From: Promethearchaeota archaeon
Lineage (GTDB): Archaea; Asgardarchaeota; Lokiarchaeia; Sigyniarchaeales; SOKP01
Reading direction: 5' to 3'
DNA length: 36,876 bases
NCBI GenBank assembly: GCA_011364975.1
Contig: RDOE01000033.1
Location: 1 to 36,876, forward strand
The translations under genes and the position numbers were made by a program. Below the pieces are notes generated by a model. The model saw only the letters and a program-made list of their open reading frames with translations, made no database searches and was not told the DNA's origin. This document shows, piece by piece, positions 7,409 to 17,900 of this stretch. How positions within the stretch are numbered: position 1 is the stretch's first letter; every line of letters starts with the position of its first letter.

Positions 7409-8854
7409 GTGGCATTCCTGAGTCCAATTATCGTAATGAAATTTGGTGGTAGTTGTCTTGTAAATAACTCCGCTTTTGAAAAGATAGTTAAAATTATAGG
7501 TATATATCATGATTCCAGAAAAGTTCTTGTTGCGTCAGCATTAAATGGGATTACTGATATATTATTATCAACTGCCCAGAATATAAAAAATGCTTCAATT
7601 CTGGATAAAAATATGGCAATTCTAGAAAAAAGGCATTTTGATATCATAGAGCAAATTTTTGATGAAGATTCTGCTCATTATTTGAAGGCTAAGGATTGGG
7701 TTGATGAAAAATTAAGCAATTTAGAAGAAATCTTTGCTGATGTTGAAGAATTCGGTCTTGAGCCTTATTATAAAGATAATATATTAGCCTATGGAGAGAT
7801 TCTATCAACCTATATCCTTCATCAATATCTTTTAAGCAAAGGTTTAGATTCTGAATTTATACCCGCTAACAAATTAATAATAACCAATGATGAATTCAAT
7901 AATGCGTATCCTCTTTATGAATTAACAAATGCGAGAGTTGCCCGATTATTATTGCCATTTCTAGAAGACCACGAAAAAGATATTAATGTTTGTGTCACGG
8001 GGTTTATAGGTAGGAATAAAATTGGATATACTACAACTCTCGGGAGGGGAGGATCTGATTATAGCGCTACAATTCTAGCCCATTCTCTTCACGAAGTTAG
8101 CATCGACAAAGACATTAGAGTTATTCTTTGGAAGGATGTTGATGGATTATTTGCAATTAATCCGAAGTTTGTGCCAAAATCATTTCTTATTAAATATTTA
8201 GATTATGATGAGGCTAAACACATCGCGAATTTTGGAGCGAAAATTATCCATCCCAAATGCCTTGAGGCTATTGAAAAGAAAAATATACCTTTAGAGATTA
8301 GAAACTTTGATAAGCCTTTAGAGAAAACGGATTTTACTCATATCTCCGAATATACTGATAAAACTCAAATTAAAGGAATCTCTACAGTCGAAAATGCTGT
8401 AATCATTTCTGTGACATCTGGTAGTTTAGTTGATGTTCCAGGAGTATTAGCAAAAATATTTAAGGTGATGAGTAAAAATAAAATCAGTGTATCTCTAGTT
8501 GCTCAAAGTGCTACTGAAATTAGCACTTCATTTATCGTAGAACAAAAAGAAGCAAAGAAAGCCGTTGAAGCTTTAAAAAATTCGGGATATTTTTCAGATT
8601 TTTTTGAAATTAAGGCTGAAGATGTTGCAATAATTAATATCACTGGGAACAAAGTTTTAGAAAACAAAACCAAAGTAGATATCTTTCAAGCATTAGATAA
8701 GGAGAATGTAAGAGTTAAAGCTTTGAGCCAAAGTACTGAAGAATTGAACTTATCAATCGTTATTGGTAAAGAAAAATTAATTGAAGCAATCAAGGTGATT
8801 CATAACGATTTATGTGAAGATTTTGAATCTATTGAAGATCAAAATAAGAATTAA
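7409..8854 (+). CDS. lysC: Aspartate kinase with tandem ACT domains
   Basis: A 481-residue aspartokinase of normal length; it phosphorylates aspartate, the first step to Lys, Thr, Met and Ile. The N-terminal amino-acid kinase domain opens with VMKFGGS (residues 9-15). 'TTLGRGGSDYSATILA' marks the substrate and ATP site, and 'AHIANFGAKIIHPKCLE' is typical of this family. Two ACT domains follow: one starting at 'GSLVDVPGVLAKIFKVMSKN' and one at 'NITGNKVLENKTKVDIFQAL', which suggests feedback control by an amino acid. The start is uncertain: GTG at 7409 overlaps an AAGGTGG Shine-Dalgarno-like run (7406-7412), so a CTG at 7418 giving (M)SPIIVMKFGG is also plausible. No other gene of the pathway is in the window. 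Confidence 0.95.
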   Translation: MAFLSPIIVMKFGGSCLVNNSAFEKIVKIIGIYHDSRKVLVASALNGITDILLSTAQNIKNASILDKNMAILEKRHFDIIEQIFDEDSAHYLKAKDWVDEKLSNLEEIFADVEEFGLEPYYKDNILAYGEILSTYILHQYLLSKGLDSEFIPANKLIITNDEFNNAYPLYELTNARVARLLLPFLEDHEKDINVCVTGFIGRNKIGYTTTLGRGGSDYSATILAHSLHEVSIDKDIRVILWKDVDGLFAINPKFVPKSFLIKYLDYDEAKHIANFGAKIIHPKCLEAIEKKNIPLEIRNFDKPLEKTDFTHISEYTDKTQIKGISTVENAVIISVTSGSLVDVPGVLAKIFKVMSKNKISVSLVAQSATEISTSFIVEQKEAKKAVEALKNSGYFSDFFEIKAEDVAIINITGNKVLENKTKVDIFQALDKENVRVKALSQSTEELNLSIVIGKEKLIEAIKVIHNDLCEDFESIEDQNKN

Positions 8855-8903
8855 AACATAAATTCTAAAAAAGAGAACGGGTAAAAAATAATACTAGCAA
8901 TTA

Positions 8904-9431
8904 TTATTGAGTTCTGGAGTTTATAATTCTACGTGTGAGCTCAGTAAATGCTTCATCAACATTTTCTCCAGTTTTTGCAGAAGTTTCGATATAGATACTA
9001 CCTTCATTTTCAGCAAAACTACGAGCTTCATTTCTATCGATAACTTCTCCCACATCTTCAAGTAAATCCAATTTATTTCCGATAAATACAAAAGGAATAT
9101 TTTGTTCGGTGAATTGCCGAATTTCAGTTAGCCATTTTCGTGTTTCAATATAAGTTTGTTCTCGAGTAAGATCAAAGACCAATAAAGCTCCAGCTGCTCC
9201 TTTGTAAAAGGTACTTCGAATGAATTCAAATCGTTGTTGACCGCCAATATCCCAGATACTTAAAGTAGCGATTTCATTTGGTTTAAATTCGACATCTTTG
9301 GTTAAGATATCCACACCAACAGTTAATTTATAATTTTGTTGAAATCGATTTTTGATAAATCTCTGAACTAAACTTGTTTTACCGACAGCGGCAGCTCCAG
9401 TTAGGAGAACTTTTAACTTAAAACTTGACAT
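8904..9431 (-). CDS. Rab/Ras-like small GTPase
   Basis: A 175-residue single-domain GTPase with every G motif: G1 GAAAVGKT (12-19), G2 Thr37 in TVGVD, G3 WDIGGQQ (60-66), G4 NKLD (119-122) and G5 ETSAK (149-153). The length and order match Rab/Arl-type GTPases, which are expanded in Asgard archaea. Gln65 is at the usual catalytic position, but the motif is DIGGQQ where Rab proteins have DTAGQE. The protein ends in NSRTQ with no Cys, so no prenyl anchor is predicted. The ATG start has 'GGTAGAGA' upstream. It is a single gene, convergent with the aspartokinase. Confidence 0.95.
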   Translation of the reverse strand: MSSFKLKVLLTGAAAVGKTSLVQRFIKNRFQQNYKLTVGVDILTKDVEFKPNEIATLSIWDIGGQQRFEFIRSTFYKGAAGALLVFDLTREQTYIETRKWLTEIRQFTEQNIPFVFIGNKLDLLEDVGEVIDRNEARSFAENEGSIYIETSAKTGENVDEAFTELTRRIINSRTQ

Positions 9432-9731
9432 GAAGTATCTCTACCTTTAAATTATTCTTATATTGTTAAATAATTATTAATGGTATATAATTTATTATCT
9501 TATTTGTTATTTAAGAATTTATTTAATTCTTCTTATAAAATTAATATACAATTTGTTAAAAAATTAATATCTTTATCTCTTAAATACTTTTATACTAATT
9601 TTAATTGTCAATACCTTGTTGTATTTAACTATAGTTCATTTTAGGTAGAAATTTTCAACGTAATTATTTTCATTACCTAGATTATTTAAAAGGGGATTGC
9701 AAAGTCCCCTTACTAAGTAAGTTTAATATGT
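9432..9731. other. AT-rich intergenic region, no gene
   Basis: Three hundred bases between the Rab-like GTPase (starting at 9431, minus) and the RACo-like gene (ending at 9732, minus). It holds the promoter region of the GTPase gene and one hairpin at 9690-9711. No coding frame or RNA gene was recognised. Confidence 0.6.
9690..9711 (-). terminator. Hairpin downstream of the RACo-like gene
   Basis: A perfect 7-bp stem (AAGGGGA / TCCCCTT) with an 8-base loop lies 20 bases past the stop of the minus-strand gene, and a short T-containing stretch follows in that direction. The position fits an RNA 3' end; archaeal termination depends mainly on oligo-T, so the role is inferred. Confidence 0.5.
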
Positions 9732-11711
9732 CTACCTTTTTGGGATTTCATTATATTCCTTCAAACTTGGAAAATAATTTAGCTTTAAATGAGGAAAGTA
9801 CATAGATTCCGCATATTCTTTCTGAAAATTTTGCTGTACTGCTATTTCAACATAATTAATAGACTTTAACAATTGATGAGCTTTATCTCGTAAATCTCGA
9901 TTTAAAAGACAATTTTGAGCACCAATTCCAGCCGCATTTCCTATTTGCAGAATCTTTTCCTCAGATATATCGGGAATCATCCCAATAAATTTCGCATTAT
10001 TTTTATTGATATAGTTCCCAAATGCGCCCGCTAAGAAGATTTGACCAATTTTTAAATCGTTCTTCTGTAATTCATTTAGTTTTTGTAATATCAACCTAGT
10101 ACCACAAAAGAAAGCGCCTTTTGCCATTTGAAGCTCCCTAATATCATTCTGTGAGATAGTTATATTACGATGAAATGAGGTCTCTTCTTTTGATGCTATT
10201 ATAAACTCAAAACTTTTTTCTAAATTAATAAATCGTTCATGAGAAATAACTTGCTTATTAAATCCTCCACTTCTGGTAATTATTTTTGATCTTAACATTT
10301 CTGCAATTATATCTATCAATCCTGAGCCACAAATTCCAAGTGGTTCTTTATTATTAATGGTAGTATAAGAAACATCGAAGTTTTTCGGGTTTATATGGAC
10401 TGTATCTATTGCACCCGATGCAGCTCTCATCCCATGAGTGATATGAGCACCTTCAAGCGCAGATCCTGCAGCACACGAACCTGTCGCAATAATTTCCTTA
10501 TTTCCTATAATTATCTCTCCATTCGTGCCTACATCAATTGCTAAAGTTAATTCTGATTCCTTATCAATCTCAGATGATATTATCACTCCCATGGTATCAG
10601 CACCTACATAACCTGCTATTAAAGGAAGCATATATATATTCGCGTTTGGAAATATTTGTAATCCAACTTCTTTTGCGGGTAAATTAAGTCCTTTCTGAAC
10701 GCTTGGAACATAGGGACTTAATCCAATATAAGAAGGATCAATTCCTAAAAATAAATGATGCATTACGGAATTACCAACTATCACAGTCTCATATATTTGT
10801 TTTGGAGTGATTCCTGCACTCTTACAAGTAGATTCTATAATTTTATTTAAAGTATCTAACACAAGGTCTCTTAAATGTAATAATGATTCCTCACTATTTT
10901 TAACATATGTGATTCGAGAAACAACATCTTCACCGAAGGCGGTTTGAGGATTTAAGGCAGAATCTAAAGCGTAGATTTTACCGTTGATTAAATTAATAAG
11001 GTATCCTACTATTGTTGTAGTACCTATATCAAAAGCAATTCCAAAGCTTTCTTGAGTTTTATCCCCCGCTTCACAATCTATTATTTTAGAATCATTCCAT
11101 AGAGTAAGTGTTATCTTATGGTCTTGTTCTCTTAGAATATTGGGTAATTTTTTCAATGCATCATACTCAATTTCAAATGTGAAAGGAATATCATCATCCT
11201 TAATGATACTACCACTAAGAGAAGCTATAATTCTTTCTAAATCCGCAACAGGTTCTGTTAAATTTGGTTTGCGAACGTTAAGATATTTCTTAATAATTGA
11301 AGGTTTTAAGTTTACTCCCTTATTTACTCCAGAGGTTAATATTTTAAAATTCTCGATTAAAAGTTCTTCGGGTAAGAAAATCTTTACTTGAGGGATTATA
11401 CTTTCTTCTACAAGCTTAGGAGGATTATCTCCAATAATGCACTGGCAAGCTAATCTATAATTTTGATTTATCTCTTTTTGAGTAAGCAATGCTTTTTCAA
11501 TGCTTGTAGATGGATTTAAAATAGTAAAACCTTGCTGGATTATGATTTTACATTTTCCACACTTACCTTGACCACCGCAGAGAGAAGTTATACGAATTCC
11601 TGAATTAATTAAAATTTGATAGAAATTTTGTTTTTCTTGTATAAGAACTCTACGAGAAATAGGTTCAAAGTCAACAATAGCCAGAGGTTTTTTTATTTCC
11701 ATATATTTCAC
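9732..11711 (-). CDS. RACo-like corrinoid protein activator ([2Fe-2S] ferredoxin + ASKHA ATPase)
   Basis: A 659-residue protein with the two-part layout of reductive activators of corrinoid enzymes. The N-terminal plant-type ferredoxin has its cluster cysteines at 45, 51 and 54 (CGGQGKCGKC) and 89. A linker is followed by an ASKHA ATPase with phosphate motifs DIGTTT (228-233) and AIDVGTNGE (391-399), 'ICGSGLIDIIAEM' and a late 'AGAFGNYI' motif. Such proteins use ATP and an electron to return cob(II)amide to cob(I)amide in methyltransferases. The start is GTG at 11711, with ATG at 11702 as alternative. No methyltransferase or corrinoid protein gene is near, so the partner is encoded elsewhere. 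The next gene diverges from it. Confidence 0.88.
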   Translation of the reverse strand: MKYMEIKKPLAIVDFEPISRRVLIQEKQNFYQILINSGIRITSLCGGQGKCGKCKIIIQQGFTILNPSTSIEKALLTQKEINQNYRLACQCIIGDNPPKLVEESIIPQVKIFLPEELLIENFKILTSGVNKGVNLKPSIIKKYLNVRKPNLTEPVADLERIIASLSGSIIKDDDIPFTFEIEYDALKKLPNILREQDHKITLTLWNDSKIIDCEAGDKTQESFGIAFDIGTTTIVGYLINLINGKIYALDSALNPQTAFGEDVVSRITYVKNSEESLLHLRDLVLDTLNKIIESTCKSAGITPKQIYETVIVGNSVMHHLFLGIDPSYIGLSPYVPSVQKGLNLPAKEVGLQIFPNANIYMLPLIAGYVGADTMGVIISSEIDKESELTLAIDVGTNGEIIIGNKEIIATGSCAAGSALEGAHITHGMRAASGAIDTVHINPKNFDVSYTTINNKEPLGICGSGLIDIIAEMLRSKIITRSGGFNKQVISHERFINLEKSFEFIIASKEETSFHRNITISQNDIRELQMAKGAFFCGTRLILQKLNELQKNDLKIGQIFLAGAFGNYINKNNAKFIGMIPDISEEKILQIGNAAGIGAQNCLLNRDLRDKAHQLLKSINYVEIAVQQNFQKEYAESMYFPHLKLNYFPSLKEYNEIPKR

Positions 11712-11908
11712 AATTAATCCTAATTGAAGAAAAAAGGTATGTGTTTTTAATTTAAACGCAAAAAATCATATTATTCCAGTAAATCTCAATAATAGTGTTA
11801 ATTATCAAAATATAAAAAATTTAATTAATAAATTAGTTTAACTTATTGTAAGACATAAGAATGATATCAACTATTTTCTTATTTGTAATTCAAATAAATT
11901 AAGCATAC

Positions 11909-14900
11909 GTGAATATATTGATAGAGAGAAACGAAAACTTAGCAAAAGAAGCAGTGCAATATATTGAACTAGCCCAAAAGTTTGAAGAGGAAAACGATTA
12001 CGAAAAGGCAATTTATAATTACCAACTAGCTGCCGATTGTCTCAAAAGGAGTGGGTATTTGATGGAAAGGGTTGATGATATATATGCTAGAATTGAAACC
12101 TTAAAAATAGGTAAGAAAAAAGAGCAGGTATATCAACATCAACAAATCAAAGCTCAAATTAATCAATTATCGGAACAGGCTTTCTCTCTTGTAGAAATTG
12201 CACAGCAACTCGAAAATGAGAATCGAATCGAAGAGGCAATTAATCAATATACAGCTGCAATCAAAATATTCTTGCAAGCTGGTTGGACTGATTTTCAATT
12301 ACAAAATCTTAGAGATAAAGTATTAGAGCTGAGTAAGAAACCAAAACAAGTAACTCCGATCCAACGTATAACAAATCAAGAAGATACTTTACCTATATCA
12401 CTTTCAGAGCCATCTGATATTCAAGTTGTTGATGCTTTTGGAACCAAAAAGAGTATTGAGAAAACAGAAGAGTTAAGTAAATATTTAGACTTTAAAAAAA
12501 AGGAGGAGCAAATTCAAAATGATGCTTTTGCATTTATAGATAATGCAAAATTCTTTGAAAAGGATAAAAATTATGATAAAGCGATTGAAAATTATCAAAA
12601 AGCTATTGAATTATTAAATCAAATCGGTTGGCAAGAACAAACGAAAAATTTCCAATATGTTATCCAGCAGTTGCAGGGACAAAAATACAGATATGAAAGA
12701 CTTGAACAACAACGTCAGATTGAGAAGAGTCAGATTTATGAAAAACCAGAAAAACAAAAAGAAGGAAAATTAGAACGCTTAAAAGTAATTGAGCAAGGAG
12801 AATCAAAAATTAAAGAAGAAAGAATCCAAAACGAAGCATTTAATCTAATTGATATTGGAAAAAAGTACGATCGTGAGAAACAATATGAAAAAGCACTAGA
12901 ATCGTTTAATAAAGCTATAGAATTATTTAAATCTATCGAATGGGATGCATACATTCAACCAATCATTAATTTCATTAATGATGTTAAAGAAAAGCAAGAG
13001 AAAGAAAAAGGTTTAGATGTCATTGCCAAGAAACGCGAAACTAAACTAAGGAATCTACAAGATTCTATATTTATCAAACAAAGAGAGGAATTTGTTCAAA
13101 CTGCTCGGGAAATTGAGAAAAGAAGGCTGGAATATGAGAAAGAAAAACTAGAGATCAAAAGAAAAGAAGGCATCTTTTTTTCAAAATTGAGTGAAGCTGA
13201 TGAGATTTTAAAAGGAGGTAAAGATTTAGAAACTGCAATTATAAAATACCAAGAGGCATTGGAGCACCTTAAAAATCTTGGACCAGGGTGGGAACCTTAT
13301 ATTGATACACTCAATGCAACAATTTTGAGTATTAAGAAGTTAAAAGAGGACCAAACTAATTGGTTACTAAAATATCAGAAAAAAACAGATCAATATAAAA
13401 CGGCTGATTTAGAATTCCAAGAGTATATCTCAAAAGAGTTAGACAAAGAACGGGTGAAAATTAAACAAAGAGATTTAGATTTAGAACTTAGGAGAGATGA
13501 ATTAGAATATCGAGAACAAAGGAAAAATGCTGCTTTTAAAGCTTTAGAAGAAGCTCAAGATTATATTAATAAAAAGGATTATGATAATGCGATTTTGGCT
13601 TATCAATCAGCAGGTAGTATATTTGCAGGGATACAATGGGAGGATGAAATTCATCTAATTGAAAATGCTATAAATGAACTGGAAGAAAGAAAGCGAAGTG
13701 ATATAGAACTAAAACAAAGGGAATTAAAAAAATCTATAGAACGCCAAAAAGCTGACATGCAATTCCAAGATCAAATCTCAAGTATGTTAAAAGAGGAAAG
13801 GGAGAAATTGCATCAGAGTGAAATTAAGTTACGTGAACGAGAACAAGAGTTAGATTACAGAGAAAAGGAGAAGGAGAAAGCTTTTGAGATTTTAGATTCT
13901 GCTCAAGATGAGTTACAAAAAGGTGATTATGACAAAACGATTGAATCATATCAAAATGCTATGAACATCTTTGCTGAGATTCAATGGTATGATGAAGTGG
14001 AACTAATAGGAAAATCGATATTAGAAATTAGAAATAGAAAACGGGAAGCAGAGATAAAGACTCAAAGGGACCTTCAGTTGATGTTAAAAAAAGAACAAGA
14101 GGATAATGAATTTCATCAAAAAATCGTTAATGAAATGAAAATTCAAAAACAAAAATTACAACAAAAACAATTAATATTACAAGATCGAGAAAAAGAATTA
14201 GAACTTAGAGCACAACGGAAGGAAGATGCGTTCAGAATAATTGATGAAGCCCAAAATTATTTATCTTTAGGAAAATTTGACATGTCTATTGAGAGTTATA
14301 GGAAAGTAGCAGAGATTTTTTCTCAAATTCACTGGGATGATGAATTAAATTTAATTATGCAGGCTATAAGAGATATAGAAATTAAGAAAAAAGAGAATGA
14401 ATTATGGAAAGAAAAGTCTATCCAAGAAGCGATGGAGAGAGAAATAGCATACCAACGATTTTTGGACCAAATAAAACATCAAAGAGAACTCGAAAAAATC
14501 AAGGTTGATAAAGAAAAGGAACTTCTTGAACAGAAGAAGAAGCTTACAGAAGCGAATGTAATTAGACAAGAAAAAGTTTTAAACGAAATAGAAAATGCAG
14601 ATATCCTAATCAACCAAGAACACTACGATGAGGCAATTAAAATTTATGAAAAAAGCCTAATAGAGATGCAGGATCTTGGTTGGACCGAAAGTTACCTTAA
14701 ATTACTCGAAGAAACTCTCCAATCAATTATTATAAGAAAGAAAGAAAAAGAAACTGAGTTAGAACGGCAAAAAGCAATTCAACAACAACAAAAAGAGGAA
14801 GAAGAACGATTTTATAAAAAAATTGAACAACAAATGTTAAGAGAACAAAAAAGACTTGAACAAAAAGCTATCAAGATTCAAGAAAAAGAAGTATTAAAGG

Positions 14901-17900
14901 AACGTATGGAAGAACGTAGAGCAGAAGCTTTTGAACTAATGAATAATGCTGAAATTTTTCTGAGTAAGAGTGAATATGATCAGGCAATTGATGCTTATAG
15001 ACAAGCAGAACAAAATTTAAGTGAAATTCGATTCCCGACAGATTCCATAAGAGAAATGATTTTGAAAATTCAAGAGAAAAAAAGAGAAAAGAGTATCGAA
15101 CAACAAAAAGAGTTAGTGACGAAATTACTAAAACAAAAAGAAGAGGCCCAATTTAGAGCGCAAATTGCAGAGAAAATACGATCAGATGAGCAAAAACTAA
15201 AGATGAAGCAAATACAGGTTCAGCAACAAGCAATTCGTAAAATTGAGTTGGAAGAGTCCAAAAAAGAAGCATTTGGTCTTTTAGAAGACGCTGAAAAACT
15301 TACAAATTTAGGAAACTATGATGAAGCTTTGAATTTATATTATAAGGCAGAATTAAAATTATCTGAAATCCAATTTCCTACTGATGTAATTAAGGAAATG
15401 AAATTTAAAATTCAGAATAAAATTAGGGAAAGAGAGATTTCTAAACAGAAAGAATTAGAAAGTGCCTTGGAACGTGAAAAAGAAGAAAGACAATATCAGC
15501 AACATATGAATGAACTAATTACACAAGAAAAACAACGCCTGAAAGCTAAAGATATAAAGATGGGTGAAAAAGCAAAGAAGAAGGCAGAGATTGAGGCAAA
15601 ACGTGATAATGGATTCATAATATTAGATGATGCTCAAGATAAGTTAAAAAATAAGGATTTTGGGGGTGCTATTAAAGCATATCAAGATGCAATTTCAATC
15701 TTTACAGAGATAGGATGGGACAACGAAATTTCTCTGATTCAAACTTCAATAAGAGAAATACAATTGAGACGTAGAGCCCATCAAACTCATTTAGAAAGCG
15801 AGAAAAAGAAACAAATAGAAAAAGAAGAAGAGGAGAAACAGTTTGCTGAAGAATTATCACGTCAATTAAGAAGAGAACGGGAAAAACTTAATCAAGAACA
15901 GCTAAAATTGAGAGAGTATGAAAAAGAGTTAAAGTATAGAGAAGAAAGAAAAGATGAAGCCTTTGTCTTACTTGATCAGGCAAGAACCCTAATAGATGAG
16001 GGAAATGATGAAAAAGCTATTGAACTATACTATGAAGTAGAAAAAATTTTCGCGGAAATTCAATGGGATGATGAAATTCAAATTATTCATAATTCAATTA
16101 TAGATATTCAAAATAGAAGAACAGAAGCCCAAATTGCAAAGCAAAGAGAAATTGAAGAAAACCTTAATCGAGAGAAGGAGGAGTTAGCTTTTCAATATTT
16201 ATTGTTACATTTAACTAATGTTGAAAGACAGAATTTAGAACGCCAAGAGATTGAACTCAAAGAGAAAGAATTAGAATTGCAACACATAGATGACAGAAGA
16301 CAGGAGGCATTTAATCAACTCGATAGAGCACAGAGTTTAATATCTGAAGGAAAATTAGATGAAGCTCAAAATTATTATTATAATGTCATCAATATCTTTG
16401 CAGAGATTCAATGGAATGATGAAATACCGCTTATTCAGCAAGCAATTAGAGAGCTTGATCATAAAAAGAGGGAGACCGACTTTCTCAAACAAAAACAATT
16501 AGAAAAGGCAATAAGTGAAGAAAAGGTTAATAATGAATTCCTCCAACAAATTAAACGTTTGAGAGATGATGAAACTAGGAACATTATTAAAGAAAGAGAA
16601 AAACTCGAAAAGGTAAAAGAATTTTCAGTACAAGCTAAACAAAAGCAGGAACAAGCCTTCAATATGATTGAACAGGCAGAACTGCTATTGAGTCATGAAA
16701 ATTTTGATAATGCATTAACAGAATACCAAAAAGCAATTGATTTATTGAAAGATATAGGTTGGAGTGAATCATATCTAAAATTATTGGAAGAAACCGCTTT
16801 TGAGATAAGTAATAAAAAAATCGAAAAAGAGAGGAGAATAGCAAAAGAAAAAGAAATACAAAGAAAAAAAATAGAAGAAGAAAAAGAATTTGAGAAGAAT
16901 TTAGCCCAACAGATGAAAAATGAGCGTAGAAGATTACAACAAAAAGAATTAAAACTTAAGCAACAAGAAGATTTGAAGGAATTTTTAGAAAATCGAAAAA
17001 TTGAAGCCTTTAATCTCATAGACCGTGCTGAAATCTTATTAAAACAAGGATTATATGATCAAGCGATTGAAGAATACTTTCAAGCAGAGTTAATTTTAAG
17101 TGAAATTCAATTCCCGACTGATGCAATAAAAGAAATGATATTAAAGGTCCAGGAGAAGAGGAGGGAATATAACTTGATGAAACAACAAGAGTTGGAAATG
17201 AAACTCAAAAGAGAGCAAGAAGAAACTTTATTTTTTCAAAAGATTGCTGAAAATATGCGTATTCAAGAACAAAATATGAGATCAAAACAAATCAAATTGA
17301 AAAAGCGGGAAGATTTAAAAGATTATTTAGAACAAAGAAAAGACGATGCTTTTGATCTCTTGGATCAGGCTGAGCTTTATGTTAAAAAAGCGGATTATAA
17401 CAAGGCTTTAGAGTTCTATAGAAGTGCTGAATTGATTTTAAATGAAATTCAATATCCTACCGATTCTGTAGAGGAAACTATTTTAAAAATTAATGAAAAG
17501 AAAAGAGAGCAAGATTTACAAAAACAGATGGAATTAGAGCATAAGATTCAAAAAGAAAGAGAAGAAAAAGAATTTCAAATGAAAGTAGTTGAAAGTTTAA
17601 TAAAAGAGAAAGAAAGAATTAGAAAGAAAGAAGTTAGAGTTGAAAAACTAGCGCAATTACGTGAAAGGGCAGAGAGAAAAAAAGAAGAAGCTTTTTCTAT
17701 ATTAGAGGAAGCGGAATCATTTACAAAGAAGGCAGATTATGATAAAGCAATCGAAAAATATAGGAAAGCAATGATGATTTTAGATGAAATCCAATATCCA
17801 ACTGATTCAATCAATTCAATGATTATTAAAGTGACTAGTTTGAAAGGTCGATATGAATTAGAGAAAGAATTATCCTTGCAAAGAGAGCTTGAAAAGTTGG

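Noticed and set aside
16459..17019. Several Ser/Phe-rich frames on the minus strand inside the giant gene
   Set aside because: They arise from the Lys/Glu-rich codons of the plus strand and have no start context or domain.
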